From contig CAKTPP010000017.1 of the NCBI GenBank assembly GCA_934591895.1, forward strand, positions 1 through 26,291: a DNA stretch of 26,291 nt. Direction: 5' to 3'. This stretch comes from an uncultured Oscillospiraceae bacterium (GTDB taxonomy: Bacteria > Bacillota > Clostridia > Oscillospirales > Oscillospiraceae). A program made the translations under genes and the position numbers. The notes below the pieces were generated by a model. The model did not search any database. It saw nothing but the letters and a program-made list of their open reading frames with translations, and was not told the origin of the DNA. Shown here one piece after another: positions 7,662 through 14,889 of the stretch (its first letter is position 1; each line of letters opens with the position of its first letter).

Positions 7662-7765
7662 AACCGGCGATCTCCACGGGCTCCTGCTCATTATAATATA
7701 CGTAATCAGCATCGGGGCGCTGCGCCGCAGCGCCCCGGAGATCCCGCTTCGGAGGTGTAAATTTT

Positions 7766-9208
7766 TTGAATGTTTTAGACATCGTCATCATTCTGGCGTA
7801 CTTTGCCGGCATGATCGCGCTCGGTCTGATCGCCAACAAAAAGCAGACCGGCGTGGACGATTATTATCTCGGCGGCCGCGCCATGGGCGCGCTGAAGATC
7901 GGCGCGCTCTGGATGGCCGGCTGGATCGGCGGCTCATCCGTGATCGGCACGTCGTCGAACAGCTACTCCATGGGCATCACCGGCATCTGGTACGTCGGTG
8001 AGATCGCCATCGGCTGCGTGCTGTTCGCACTCGTCATGGCCGAGCCCGTCAAGCGCACGAGCGAGGTGCTGCAGAACATCACCTTCCCGGAGCTGATCCG
8101 CGCGCGCTATGACCAGAAAAACAGCACCATGGCCAGCATCACGACCATCCTTGCAATGGTCGGCTACACGGCGGCGCAGTTTGTCGCCGGCGCCTCGATC
8201 CTCAACGTCCTCACGGGCTGGGATCTCGGGCTGTGCTACATCCTTGCGGCCGTGGTCATCGTGTTTTATGTCTCGACGGGCGGCCTGCTCGCCGTGACGT
8301 ATACCGACATCGTGCAGATGGCGCTGCTGCTGCTCGGCGTGGTGTTTCTGGCGGTGCCGCTGGTCGGCAGCATGCTGCACAAAAACGGCATGAGTCTTGC
8401 CGCCGACCTGCCGGCAAGCTTCTTCGACCTCGGCGCGTGGGGCTGGCCGACGATCATCGCGCTGGGTCTGTCCACGGTCATGTCGTTTTTCACGAGCATG
8501 GACAGCTATACCCGCTGCATCGCGGCCAAGGACGCCAGGACTGCCCGCGTCGGCACGATCTATGCGGCCGTGCTCGTGCTGATCATTGCCGGAGCGAGCA
8601 CCTTCCTCGGCATGGCCGGAAGGCTCATCCTGCCCGATCTGGCGTCGTCCAACAACGTCATCGCGGCGCTCGTGGTCGAGCTGTTCCCGCACGGGCTCAA
8701 GGGCCTTGTGCTCATCGGCGTGCTCAGCGCCATCATGTCCACGGCGGACATCTCGGTGCTGACCGGCTCCGCCAGCCTGACAAAGGACATTTACCAGCGC
8801 TATTTCCGTCCCGATGCGTCGGAAAAGACCCTGATGCGCGTCGGCCTTGCCGCGTCGCTGTTCGTGGGCGTGCTCGGCGCGGTGTTCGGGTGGTTCACGC
8901 AGGATATCATGAACATCCTGCTCATCACGTTTACCATCAACTCGGCGGGACTGTTCCTGCCGACGATCGGCGCGTTCTTCTGGAAGAAGTCGTGCTCTGC
9001 GGGCGCGTTCGCGTCCATGCTCTCGGCGACGGTCATCGCCATCGTCTGGTTCATCGGCGGCAAGGTCAGCGCGCTGCCGCTGTTCTCGATCGACGCGCTC
9101 TGGCCGAGCTTCGGCGTTTCGGCCGTGCTGTATGTCGTCATCTGTCTGGCGCACCGTCAGACGCCGGAGGAACAGGAGAAGGCCGAGAAATTCTACGCGG
9201 CGCGCTGA
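7766..9208 (+). CDS. Sodium:solute symporter (SSS) family permease
   Basis: A 480-residue permease of the SSS (PutP/PanF-like) family with about 13 hydrophobic helices. Family features are LDIVIILAYFAGMIALG, DDYYLGGRAMG (the typical post-helix-1 segment), SYSMGITGIWY, and TGGLLAVTYTDIVQMALLLLG. The start is TTG, since GGAGGTG lies eight bases upstream and no better ATG exists. SSS proteins import carboxylates such as lactate, acetate or pyruvate, as well as amino acids and sugars, with Na+. It sits between the oxidoreductase and the CoA-transferase, giving the locus a second uptake system next to the MFS permease. It may import a different acid or the co-substrate for CoA exchange. Confidence 0.9.
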   Translation: MNVLDIVIILAYFAGMIALGLIANKKQTGVDDYYLGGRAMGALKIGALWMAGWIGGSSVIGTSSNSYSMGITGIWYVGEIAIGCVLFALVMAEPVKRTSEVLQNITFPELIRARYDQKNSTMASITTILAMVGYTAAQFVAGASILNVLTGWDLGLCYILAAVVIVFYVSTGGLLAVTYTDIVQMALLLLGVVFLAVPLVGSMLHKNGMSLAADLPASFFDLGAWGWPTIIALGLSTVMSFFTSMDSYTRCIAAKDARTARVGTIYAAVLVLIIAGASTFLGMAGRLILPDLASSNNVIAALVVELFPHGLKGLVLIGVLSAIMSTADISVLTGSASLTKDIYQRYFRPDASEKTLMRVGLAASLFVGVLGAVFGWFTQDIMNILLITFTINSAGLFLPTIGAFFWKKSCSAGAFASMLSATVIAIVWFIGGKVSALPLFSIDALWPSFGVSAVLYVVICLAHRQTPEEQEKAEKFYAAR

Positions 9209-9248
9209 GCCGCATGACCCCCATCCCAAGACAGGAGTTTACGTCACT

Positions 9249-10475
9249 ATGGAGCAAATGAAGAAGATGCCCCTCGAGGGGATCCGCGTTGTGGAGCTGG
9301 CGACGGTCGTCGCCGCCCCGACCGCGTCGCGCGTGCTGTGCGCGTTCGGCGCGGAAGTCATCAAAGTAGAAACCAGGATCGGCGACGAAATGCGCCGCGC
9401 CGGTGAGTTCGAGATGGTCGTGTGCGAGGACGATAAAAACCCGCTGTTCACCATCCAGAACAGCGGCAAGCGCCTGACGAGCATCGATCTGAAAAATCCG
9501 GACGGCAAGGCGGCCATGCTCAGGCTGCTCGAGACGGCCGACGTGTTCCTCACGAACGTCCGCCTGCCGTCGCTCGGCCGGCTGGGTCTCGATTACGAGA
9601 CGCTGCACGCGGCCTACCCCGGCCTCGTGTACGCGCACTTCTCCGGCTTCGGCCCCAAGGGCCCAGATGCCGCCAAGCCCGGCTTTGACAGCACGGCGTT
9701 CTGGCTGCGCAGCGGCCCGATGGCAGACTGGCAGGTGCCCGGCTCGTTCCCGTTCACGCCCACCTACGCCTTCGGCGACATGGCCACGAGCTCGGCCTTC
9801 CTGTCGGGCATCCTCATGGCGCTCATCGGCAAAAAGAGCACCGGCATGGGCACGTTCGTGAGCACGTCGCTGTTTGCCAGCGGCATCTGGTGCAACGCCA
9901 TCGGCGTCGTGTCGCACCAGCCGCAGTTCGGCGGCGACCGCCCGAACGACCCCCTGCGCCCGTCCGACCCGTTCTGCCACTTCTACGAGTGCAGCGACGG
10001 GAAGTGGATCGGCGTGTTCGACAACGAGTACCGCCGCGAGCTGCCGAAGTTTGCAAACCTCTTCGGCATGCCGGAGCTGGCCGAAGATCCCCGCGCCGCC
10101 AGTCTCGAGGCGCTGCACGAGACCGACTTCGTCGTCGAGATCGTCACGCGGCTCAACGCCGTTTTCAAGACCAAGCCCGTTGCCGAGTGGGAAGCCTTCC
10201 TCTCGGAAAACAACGTCTCCTGCGAGCGTATGCGCTCCATCCGCGACGTGAGCACCGACGAGCAGGCCATCGCCAACGGCTATGTGCGCAGGGTCACCTT
10301 CAAGGACGATCTGGAGGTCATGATGCCGTGCCCGCCGATGCAGTTCTCGGAGTACGCCATGCGCCCCTACACGTCCGCCGGCCGCCTCGGCGCCGATACG
10401 GACAGCGTCTTCCACGACCTCGGATATACCGACACGGAGATCGCCGCCATGAAGGACAGCGGCGCCATTCAGTAA
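9249..10475 (+). CDS. CaiB/BaiF class III CoA-transferase
   Basis: A 408-residue class III CoA-transferase. It begins PLEGIRVVELATVVAAPTASRVLCAFGAEVIKVE, the hallmark N-terminus, has ENSGKR-type IQNSGKRLTSIDLKNPDG, and carries the expected catalytic aspartate at Asp177 in AFGDMATSSAF (equivalent to Asp169 of formyl-CoA transferase). Family members include FldA and HadA, which activate aryl- or alkyl-2-hydroxyacids, and CaiB/BaiF. The ATG at 9249 is preceded by AGGAG; longer in-frame reading upstream overlaps the symporter gene and is not coding. It is followed after 18 bases by the 2-hydroxyacid dehydrogenase. It could move CoA from the acyl-CoA product to acetate or to a hydroxyacid; no dehydratase (HadBC/FldBC) is present here. 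Confidence 0.9.
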   Translation: MEQMKKMPLEGIRVVELATVVAAPTASRVLCAFGAEVIKVETRIGDEMRRAGEFEMVVCEDDKNPLFTIQNSGKRLTSIDLKNPDGKAAMLRLLETADVFLTNVRLPSLGRLGLDYETLHAAYPGLVYAHFSGFGPKGPDAAKPGFDSTAFWLRSGPMADWQVPGSFPFTPTYAFGDMATSSAFLSGILMALIGKKSTGMGTFVSTSLFASGIWCNAIGVVSHQPQFGGDRPNDPLRPSDPFCHFYECSDGKWIGVFDNEYRRELPKFANLFGMPELAEDPRAASLEALHETDFVVEIVTRLNAVFKTKPVAEWEAFLSENNVSCERMRSIRDVSTDEQAIANGYVRRVTFKDDLEVMMPCPPMQFSEYAMRPYTSAGRLGADTDSVFHDLGYTDTEIAAMKDSGAIQ

Positions 10476-10493
10476 AGAAAAGGAGAACTTACC

Positions 10494-11483
10494 ATGAAAA
10501 TCGTTCTGGCAGAAGTACCTTATACCAAAGACAGAGACATCAGCATCGAGCGTTCCTGCCTCCCCGAGGGCGCGCAGCTGGCGATCGCCGTGTTTGACGA
10601 GCACGCCGAGAACAACGATGCGTTCTACGCCGAGATCAAGGACGCCGACATCATCATCGACGGCTACGTCCACTTCGGCAAAAAGGAGATCGACGCCATG
10701 GATCACTGCAAGGTCATCTCCTTCCAGTCCACGGGCTACAACGAGGCCGACCTCGACTATGCGCGCGAGAAGGGCATCGCCGTCTGCTCCATCCTCGACT
10801 ACTGCACGCAGGAGACCGCCGAGAGCGCCATGGCGCTCATGCTCAACCTCCAGCGCGGCATCCGCCAGTATGACCGCAGCGTCCAGCAGGATCATGTCTG
10901 GGACTATCAGGTCGTGCCGGGTCTCAAGCGCATCGCCGGTCAGGTCATGGGCATCGCCGGTCTCGGCCGCATCGGCCAGTCTGTCGCCCGCAAGGCGCAG
11001 GCGTTCGACATGGAGGTCATCGCCTACGACCCGTATCTGCCGCCCGCCATTGCCGAGGGTCTCGGCGTCAGGCTTGTCGATTTCGACACCCTGCTTGCCG
11101 AGTCCGACGTGCTGAGCCTGCACATGAACCTCACCGACGAGAACTACCATATGTTCAACAAGGAAGCGTTCATGAAGTGCAAAAAGCACCCCATCATCGT
11201 CAACGAAGGCCGCGGCCCGCTCATCTGCGACGACGATCTTGTCTGGGCGCTCGATAACGGCTACATCCGCGGCGCCGCGCTCGACATGGTCGAGAGCGAG
11301 GATCCGGATCTGGACACCTGCCCGCTCGTCGGCCGCGACGACGTGCTGCTCACGCCGCACAGCGGTTATTACTCCGACACGTCGAACTACCTCGTGGCAA
11401 AGCTCTCGATGGACAACGCCCTGTACTACGTCAACGGCGAGTACGACAAGGTCAAGGCCATCCGCAACGGCGTCAACGCCTGA
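10494..11483 (+). CDS. D-isomer-specific 2-hydroxyacid dehydrogenase (NAD-dependent)
   Basis: A 329-residue member of the D-2-hydroxyacid dehydrogenase family. It has the Rossmann motif GLGRIGQSVARKAQAF (from about residue 156), the catalytic Arg240 in NEGRGPL, the acidic DMVESED segment (residues 264-270) and the catalytic His289 in LLTPHSGYYS. The unusual NEGRG replaces the more common NxARG but keeps the arginine. It would interconvert a D-2-hydroxyacid and its 2-oxoacid with NAD(H). AAAGGAGAA precedes the ATG. As last gene of the operon it supplies (or reduces) the 2-oxoacid used by the KorDABC enzyme, with the LarA homologue providing the right stereoisomer. A terminator follows inside repeat copy 2. 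Confidence 0.9.
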   Translation: MKIVLAEVPYTKDRDISIERSCLPEGAQLAIAVFDEHAENNDAFYAEIKDADIIIDGYVHFGKKEIDAMDHCKVISFQSTGYNEADLDYAREKGIAVCSILDYCTQETAESAMALMLNLQRGIRQYDRSVQQDHVWDYQVVPGLKRIAGQVMGIAGLGRIGQSVARKAQAFDMEVIAYDPYLPPAIAEGLGVRLVDFDTLLAESDVLSLHMNLTDENYHMFNKEAFMKCKKHPIIVNEGRGPLICDDDLVWALDNGYIRGAALDMVESEDPDLDTCPLVGRDDVLLTPHSGYYSDTSNYLVAKLSMDNALYYVNGEYDKVKAIRNGVNA

Positions 11484-11676
11484 TCACCGCCTCCGTTTCC
11501 GACGGGCTGCATTCCGAACTTACCTATCACTTACCAAGGCATGAATTTTCTGCCCTTCTTTCATTCTGTTTTTGCGATCTAACCAATCTCCTCACTTACC
11601 GTCAGCCCGGAGGAACTGCATATCTCCGTGTCCGCGTCCGGCCGTCTCCGGCGCGGACACGGCCCCGCGCCGCGGC

Positions 11677-11762
11677 TGTCAGAAAGGATTGCTTTTTGGC
11701 AAAGGCTTTGCGGCCTGACCGCAGCGCACGCGCTGTCCGCCTCCGGCGGACAGCGCTTTTTT
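11677..11762. repeat. Structured intergenic repeat, copy 2 (partial)
   Basis: A shortened copy lying in the 373-base gap after the dehydrogenase. It keeps the hairpin-A region (TGTCAGAAAGGATT / GCTTTTTGGCA), the shared joining sequence AAAGGCTTTGCGGCCTGACC, and hairpin B, but lacks hairpins C and D. Its hairpin B core GCTGTCCGCC/GGCGGACAGC is shared with copy 1, with one pair outside the core changed. The rest of the gap (11484-11676) shows no gene. Confidence 0.6.
11730..11762 (+). terminator. Intrinsic terminator of the catabolic operon
   Basis: A 12-bp perfect stem GCGCTGTCCGCC / GGCGGACAGCGC with a TCC loop, followed at once by six T (11757-11762). It is hairpin B of repeat copy 2, here equipped with a T-run, and ends the operon that finishes with the 2-hydroxyacid dehydrogenase. 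Confidence 0.85.
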
Positions 11763-11766
11763 GCGG

Positions 11767-11795
11767 TTGACAGTGCCCGGCAAGCACAGTAAAAT
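11767..11795 (+). promoter_or_regulatory. Sigma-A promoter for the DUF362 gene
   Basis: A consensus TTGACA (11767-11772), a 17-bp spacer and TAAAAT (11790-11795). Transcription would start near 11802, about 55 bases before the gene. It begins only four bases after the preceding terminator, so the DUF362 gene is an independent transcription unit. Confidence 0.85.
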
Positions 11796-11856
11796 TGACA
11801 ATGGCGGATCTCCCGCCGGGGAAAGAGACTGAAATCAGACTGCGGAGGTGTTTCCC

Positions 11857-12960
11857 ATGGAACCTGCAAAAGTATATTTTTCCGATCTGCACACGGACGA
11901 GATCAGCACGCTCGAAAAGCTGCGCCGCCTCATGAAGGCCGCCGGCTTTGAGCAGATCGACTTCAAGGACAAATATGTCGCCGTCAAGCTCCACTTCGGT
12001 GAGCCGGGCAACATGGCCTATCTGCGCCCGAACTGGGCGCGCGTCGTGTGCGACTATGTGCGCGCGCTCGGCGGCAAGCCGTTTCTCACCGACTGCAACA
12101 CGCTCTATGTCGGCGGCCGCGCCAATGCGCTCGACCACCTTGACAGCGCCATGCTCAACGGCTATTCGCCCATGAGCACCGGCGCGCACTGCATCATTGC
12201 CGACGGTATCAAGGGCGAGGACTACGACCTCGTGCCCATCCGCGGCGGCAAGTATCTGCGCGCGGCGAAGATCGGCCGCGCCATCATGGATGCCGACATC
12301 TTCATCTCGCTCACGCACGCCAAGGGTCATGTGTCCGCGGGCTTCGGCGGCGCGCTCAAGAACATCGGCATGGGCTGCGGCTCGCGCGCCGGCAAGGAGG
12401 AGATGCACAGCTCCGGCAAGCCCGTCGTCGATCAGGACAAGTGCGTCGGCTGCGGCAAGTGCGTCGAAAACTGCGCGCACAGCGGCCCGCACATCGAAAA
12501 CGGCAAGTGCACCATCCTGAAGTACAAGTGCACCGGCTGCGGCCGCTGCATCAACGTCTGCCCGATGCACGCCATCCACGCGGACTATGCGATCGCAAAC
12601 GAGCTGCTCAACTGCAAGATCGCCGAGTATGCCAAGGCCGTCGTCGACGGCCGGCCGTCGTTCCACATCGCGCTCGCGCTCGACGTGTCGCCTTGCTGCG
12701 ACTGCCACGACCACAGCGACGTGCCGATCGTGCCGAACGTGGGCATGTTCGCGTCGTTCGATCCCGTGGCGCTCGACACCGCCTGCGCCGACAAGATCAA
12801 CGCCCAGCCCGTGAACCCCAACAGCGTCATCGCGCACGAGCACGACCACCCGCACGACCACTTCACGGCTGCGCATCCGGACACCGACTGGCGCGCCGCC
12901 GTCGAGCACGGCGAGGCCATCGGCCTCGGCACGACGCACTACGAGCTCATCGAGGTCTGA
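11857..12960 (+). CDS. DUF362 domain protein with two 4Fe-4S clusters
   Basis: A 367-residue DUF362 protein. The N-terminal half contains KYVAVKLHFGEPGNMAYLRP and DADIFISLTHAKGHVSAGFGGALKNIGMGC, typical of the family. A ferredoxin insert follows with CVGCGKCVENC (Cys196, 199, 202, 206) and CTGCGRCINVCP (Cys225, 228, 231, 235). Near the C-terminus is a His/Asp-rich stretch HEHDHPHDHF and, before it, CCDCHDHSD, both plausible metal ligands. GGAGG eight bases before the ATG decides this start over an in-frame GTG nine bases upstream, which overlaps the ribosome site. Role unknown; a redox or ferredoxin-linked function beside an oxoacid:ferredoxin oxidoreductase is an inference. It has its own promoter and terminator. 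Confidence 0.87.
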   Translation: MEPAKVYFSDLHTDEISTLEKLRRLMKAAGFEQIDFKDKYVAVKLHFGEPGNMAYLRPNWARVVCDYVRALGGKPFLTDCNTLYVGGRANALDHLDSAMLNGYSPMSTGAHCIIADGIKGEDYDLVPIRGGKYLRAAKIGRAIMDADIFISLTHAKGHVSAGFGGALKNIGMGCGSRAGKEEMHSSGKPVVDQDKCVGCGKCVENCAHSGPHIENGKCTILKYKCTGCGRCINVCPMHAIHADYAIANELLNCKIAEYAKAVVDGRPSFHIALALDVSPCCDCHDHSDVPIVPNVGMFASFDPVALDTACADKINAQPVNPNSVIAHEHDHPHDHFTAAHPDTDWRAAVEHGEAIGLGTTHYELIEV

Positions 12961-12972
12961 GCACAAAAAAGC

Positions 12973-13009
12973 AATGGCTCCTCCGGAGGATCCGGAGGAG
13001 CCATTTTTT
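12973..13009. terminator. Bidirectional intrinsic terminator
   Basis: A 15-bp stem (12973-12987 pairing with 12991-13005) with a GGA loop, preceded by six A (12965-12970) and followed by a T-run to 13009. It ends the DUF362 transcript. The A-run on the other side would let it also stop leftward transcripts coming from the nucleosidase gene. Confidence 0.88.
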
Positions 13010-13011
13010 GC

Positions 13012-13196
13012 TTTTCGGAAAACCGTTTGGTTTTCCGAAAAAGGGTTTGCAGTCTGCTGCGCGCAGAATTTGTGCGCCGGCGGCGCACAACTTCCACACT
13101 TGCAGCCTGAAAAGTATTTTCTCAGCCGCACATGTCGCCTGAGAAAAGGATCGTACTTTCTTTCGCCGCGCCATTGGCGAAACTCTGCGGGGCTCT
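13012..13196. repeat. Structured intergenic repeat, copy 3
   Basis: This lies between the DUF362 terminator and the 3' end of the nucleosidase gene. Hairpin A is TTTTCGGAAAACC/GGTTTTCCGAAAA, with base pairs entirely different from copy 1 but the same position and the same AAGGGTTTGC joining sequence. Hairpin B is TTGTGCGCC/GGCGCACAA. Hairpin C is TTTTCTCAG/CTGAGAAAA (13117-13125/13139-13147) around the invariant loop CCGCACATGTCGC. Hairpin D is TTTCGCC/GGCGAAA (13161-13182). Stem changes with conserved pairing show the structure, not only the sequence, is maintained. Confidence 0.75.
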
Positions 13197-13214
13197 GGCG
13201 GGGCGTTTGCCGCG

Positions 13215-13943
13215 TCAGCTCCGTTCGTCCGGCTTTGCGAGCGCCTGCATCACCGCCCGGGCCGAGATATCGGCCGCGTGTTGCTCAAACTGCTCGAACG
13301 ACGCTGCCGCCGTGCCGTCGGCGAGGTCGGAGATCGCGCGCACCACGGCAAACGGCACGCCGCTCATGCTTGCCGCCTGCGCGACCGCGCCGCCCTCCAT
13401 CTCGGCGGCCATCGCGGACGGGAACGCGCTGCGGATGGCGGCCTTTTCCGCAGCGCCGGAGATGAACCGGTCGCCCGTGGCGATCAGCCCGCGGTGCACC
13501 CGCTGCGCTCCGGCAGCCTCGCCCGCCGTGCGCGCCAGCAGCGCCGAGAGCGGCTCGTCTGGCTTGAACACCGTCGGCGCGCCGGGGTCGCCCATGCACA
13601 GACAGCCGCGCACGAAGCCGATGGGCGCGGCGTCAAAATCGTGCTGCACGAGCCCGTCGGCCACCACGATGTCGCCCACGGCGAGCCCCTCGCCGAGGCC
13701 GCCCGCAATGCCGGTGTTGATGACCGCCGCGGGCGCGAACCGGTCGATGAGCACCTGCGTGCAGCGCGCCGCGCTGACCTTGCCGATGCCGCAGCGGACG
13801 AGCACGACCGGCCGGCCGCTGAGCACCCCCGTGTGAAATGTGAGTCCCTGCACGGTCTCCCGTGCGGGCTGCGTGAGCGCCGCGATGAGCGCGGCAAGCT
13901 CGGAATCCATGGCGCCGATCACGCCGATGCGTCCGCAGGACAT
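13215..13943 (-). CDS. mtnN: 5'-methylthioadenosine/S-adenosylhomocysteine nucleosidase
   Basis: A 242-residue MTA/SAH nucleosidase. It begins IGVIGAMDSELAAL with the catalytic-site Glu15, has INTGIAGGLGEGLAVGDIVVADG, and ends with the active-site pair Glu183 (AEMEGGA) and Asp206 (RAISDLAD), matching Glu12, Glu174 and Asp197 of the E. coli enzyme. It cleaves the glycosidic bond of MTA and SAH, releasing adenine, in the methyl cycle, and yields S-ribosylhomocysteine, the precursor of autoinducer-2 when LuxS is present (not seen here). The ATG at 13943 has AAGGGGA upstream; a 59-residue in-frame extension is leader sequence. It is transcribed divergently from the LytTR/kinase genes and stands alone. 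Confidence 0.93.
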   Translation of the reverse strand: MSCGRIGVIGAMDSELAALIAALTQPARETVQGLTFHTGVLSGRPVVLVRCGIGKVSAARCTQVLIDRFAPAAVINTGIAGGLGEGLAVGDIVVADGLVQHDFDAAPIGFVRGCLCMGDPGAPTVFKPDEPLSALLARTAGEAAGAQRVHRGLIATGDRFISGAAEKAAIRSAFPSAMAAEMEGGAVAQAASMSGVPFAVVRAISDLADGTAAASFEQFEQHAADISARAVMQALAKPDERS

Positions 13944-13998
13944 GGCGCATTCCCCTTTCCGATGCGCACGGCCGCAGCCGTGGCAGATGTTTTTGTCC

Positions 13999-14027
13999 AC
14001 CTTAATCCTTCCGCGCGCCGATGTCAA
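13999..14027 (-). promoter_or_regulatory. Candidate sigma-A promoter for mtnN
   Basis: On the minus strand TTGACA (14027-14022), a 17-bp spacer and TAAGGT (14004-13999). The -35 is perfect, the -10 weak. It would give a leader of roughly 50 bases before mtnN. Confidence 0.5.
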
Positions 14028-14062
14028 GCTTGGGCGCTGCGCGGTCATTTTTTGCCACCCAC

Positions 14063-14091
14063 TTGCAACATTCTTGTTTCTGGTATACAAT
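14063..14091 (+). promoter_or_regulatory. Sigma-A promoter for the LytTR/kinase operon
   Basis: TTGCAA (14063-14068), a 17-bp spacer and TACAAT (14086-14091). The distance to the LytTR start gives a leader of about 45 bases. It is placed back to back with the candidate mtnN promoter. Confidence 0.8.
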
Positions 14092-14142
14092 AACTGCATC
14101 TTCCATGACTTTTTCTGCAAATCCGGACAAGGAGTCAGACCG

Positions 14143-14889
14143 ATGCTTCAACTTGCAGTGTGTGATGACGAGGCCGTCTGCCTGGCGCAGACCGTGGACA
14201 TCCTGCGCGCCGCGCTGGGGGACACGCCGCATCAGCTCAGAACATTTCAAAACGCACCCGCCGTGCTGCATATGCTCGCCGAGGACGGCTACCGGCCGGA
14301 CATCGCCGTGCTGGATATCTGCATGGGCGAGCTCGACGGCATCTCCCTTGCAAAGGAGATCAACCGCCTCGCGCCCGCCTGCCGCGTGATCTTTCTGTCG
14401 AGCTACGCGGGCTATCTCATGGACGCGTACGAGGCCGAGCACATCTACTACGTGCTCAAGTCGGACGAGGCGGCGCGTCTGCCGGTCGCGCTGCGCAAGG
14501 CGCTGGGCGCGCTCTCGACGCAGAAGGTGCTCACGCTGCGGCGCGGCGGCAGCTACCAGCGCGTCGGGCTCGACACGGTGCTGTATCTTGAGCGCTCGCT
14601 GCACAAGATGTTCGTGCACACCACGGACGGCGATCTTGAGACGACGCAGAGCCCGCAGTCGCTGCTTGAGGGCGACGCGGCGGACGAGTTCATCCGCTGC
14701 CACCAGAGCTTCTGGGTCAACTGCCGGGCGATCGTCGGCATGGAGCATGAGACCTTCTGCCTGAGCGACGGCACGCGCGTGCCCATCAGCCGCTCGCACC
14801 GAAAGGATGCGCGCGAGGCGTTTTTCCGGCTGCTGGCCGGGCGCACCGCGCAGATGGGTGCACCGGAGGGCGCTGCCGATGGCGCATAA
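14143..14889 (+). CDS. LytTR-family response regulator (AgrA-like)
   Basis: A 248-residue response regulator. The receiver domain has the acidic pair in CDDE (residues 7-10), the phosphoacceptor Asp58 in AVLDICMGELDG, and FLSSYAGYLMDAYEAEHIYYVLK with the conserved Lys. The C-terminal LytTR DNA-binding domain runs about residues 130-235 (VLTLRRGGSYQRVGLDTVLYLERSLHKMFVHT, FIRCHQSFWVNCRAI, VPISRSHRKDAREAF). AAGGAG is eight bases before the ATG. It overlaps the first histidine kinase gene by 11 bases, so regulator and sensor are translationally coupled. No autoinducing peptide gene (agrD) or processing protease (agrB) is seen nearby, so the signal is unknown. Confidence 0.92.
   Translation: MLQLAVCDDEAVCLAQTVDILRAALGDTPHQLRTFQNAPAVLHMLAEDGYRPDIAVLDICMGELDGISLAKEINRLAPACRVIFLSSYAGYLMDAYEAEHIYYVLKSDEAARLPVALRKALGALSTQKVLTLRRGGSYQRVGLDTVLYLERSLHKMFVHTTDGDLETTQSPQSLLEGDAADEFIRCHQSFWVNCRAIVGMEHETFCLSDGTRVPISRSHRKDAREAFFRLLAGRTAQMGAPEGAADGA

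Noticed and set aside
7714..7736. Terminator between korC and the symporter gene
   Set aside because: A GC-rich inverted repeat is present, but there is no T-run and the loop is minimal, so termination is not supported; it may be an mRNA-processing or stability hairpin.
12585..13131. Plus and minus open frames overlapping the DUF362 gene and repeat copy 3
   Set aside because: They run through clear hairpins and out of frame with the Cys-cluster-bearing DUF362 protein; no ribosome sites.
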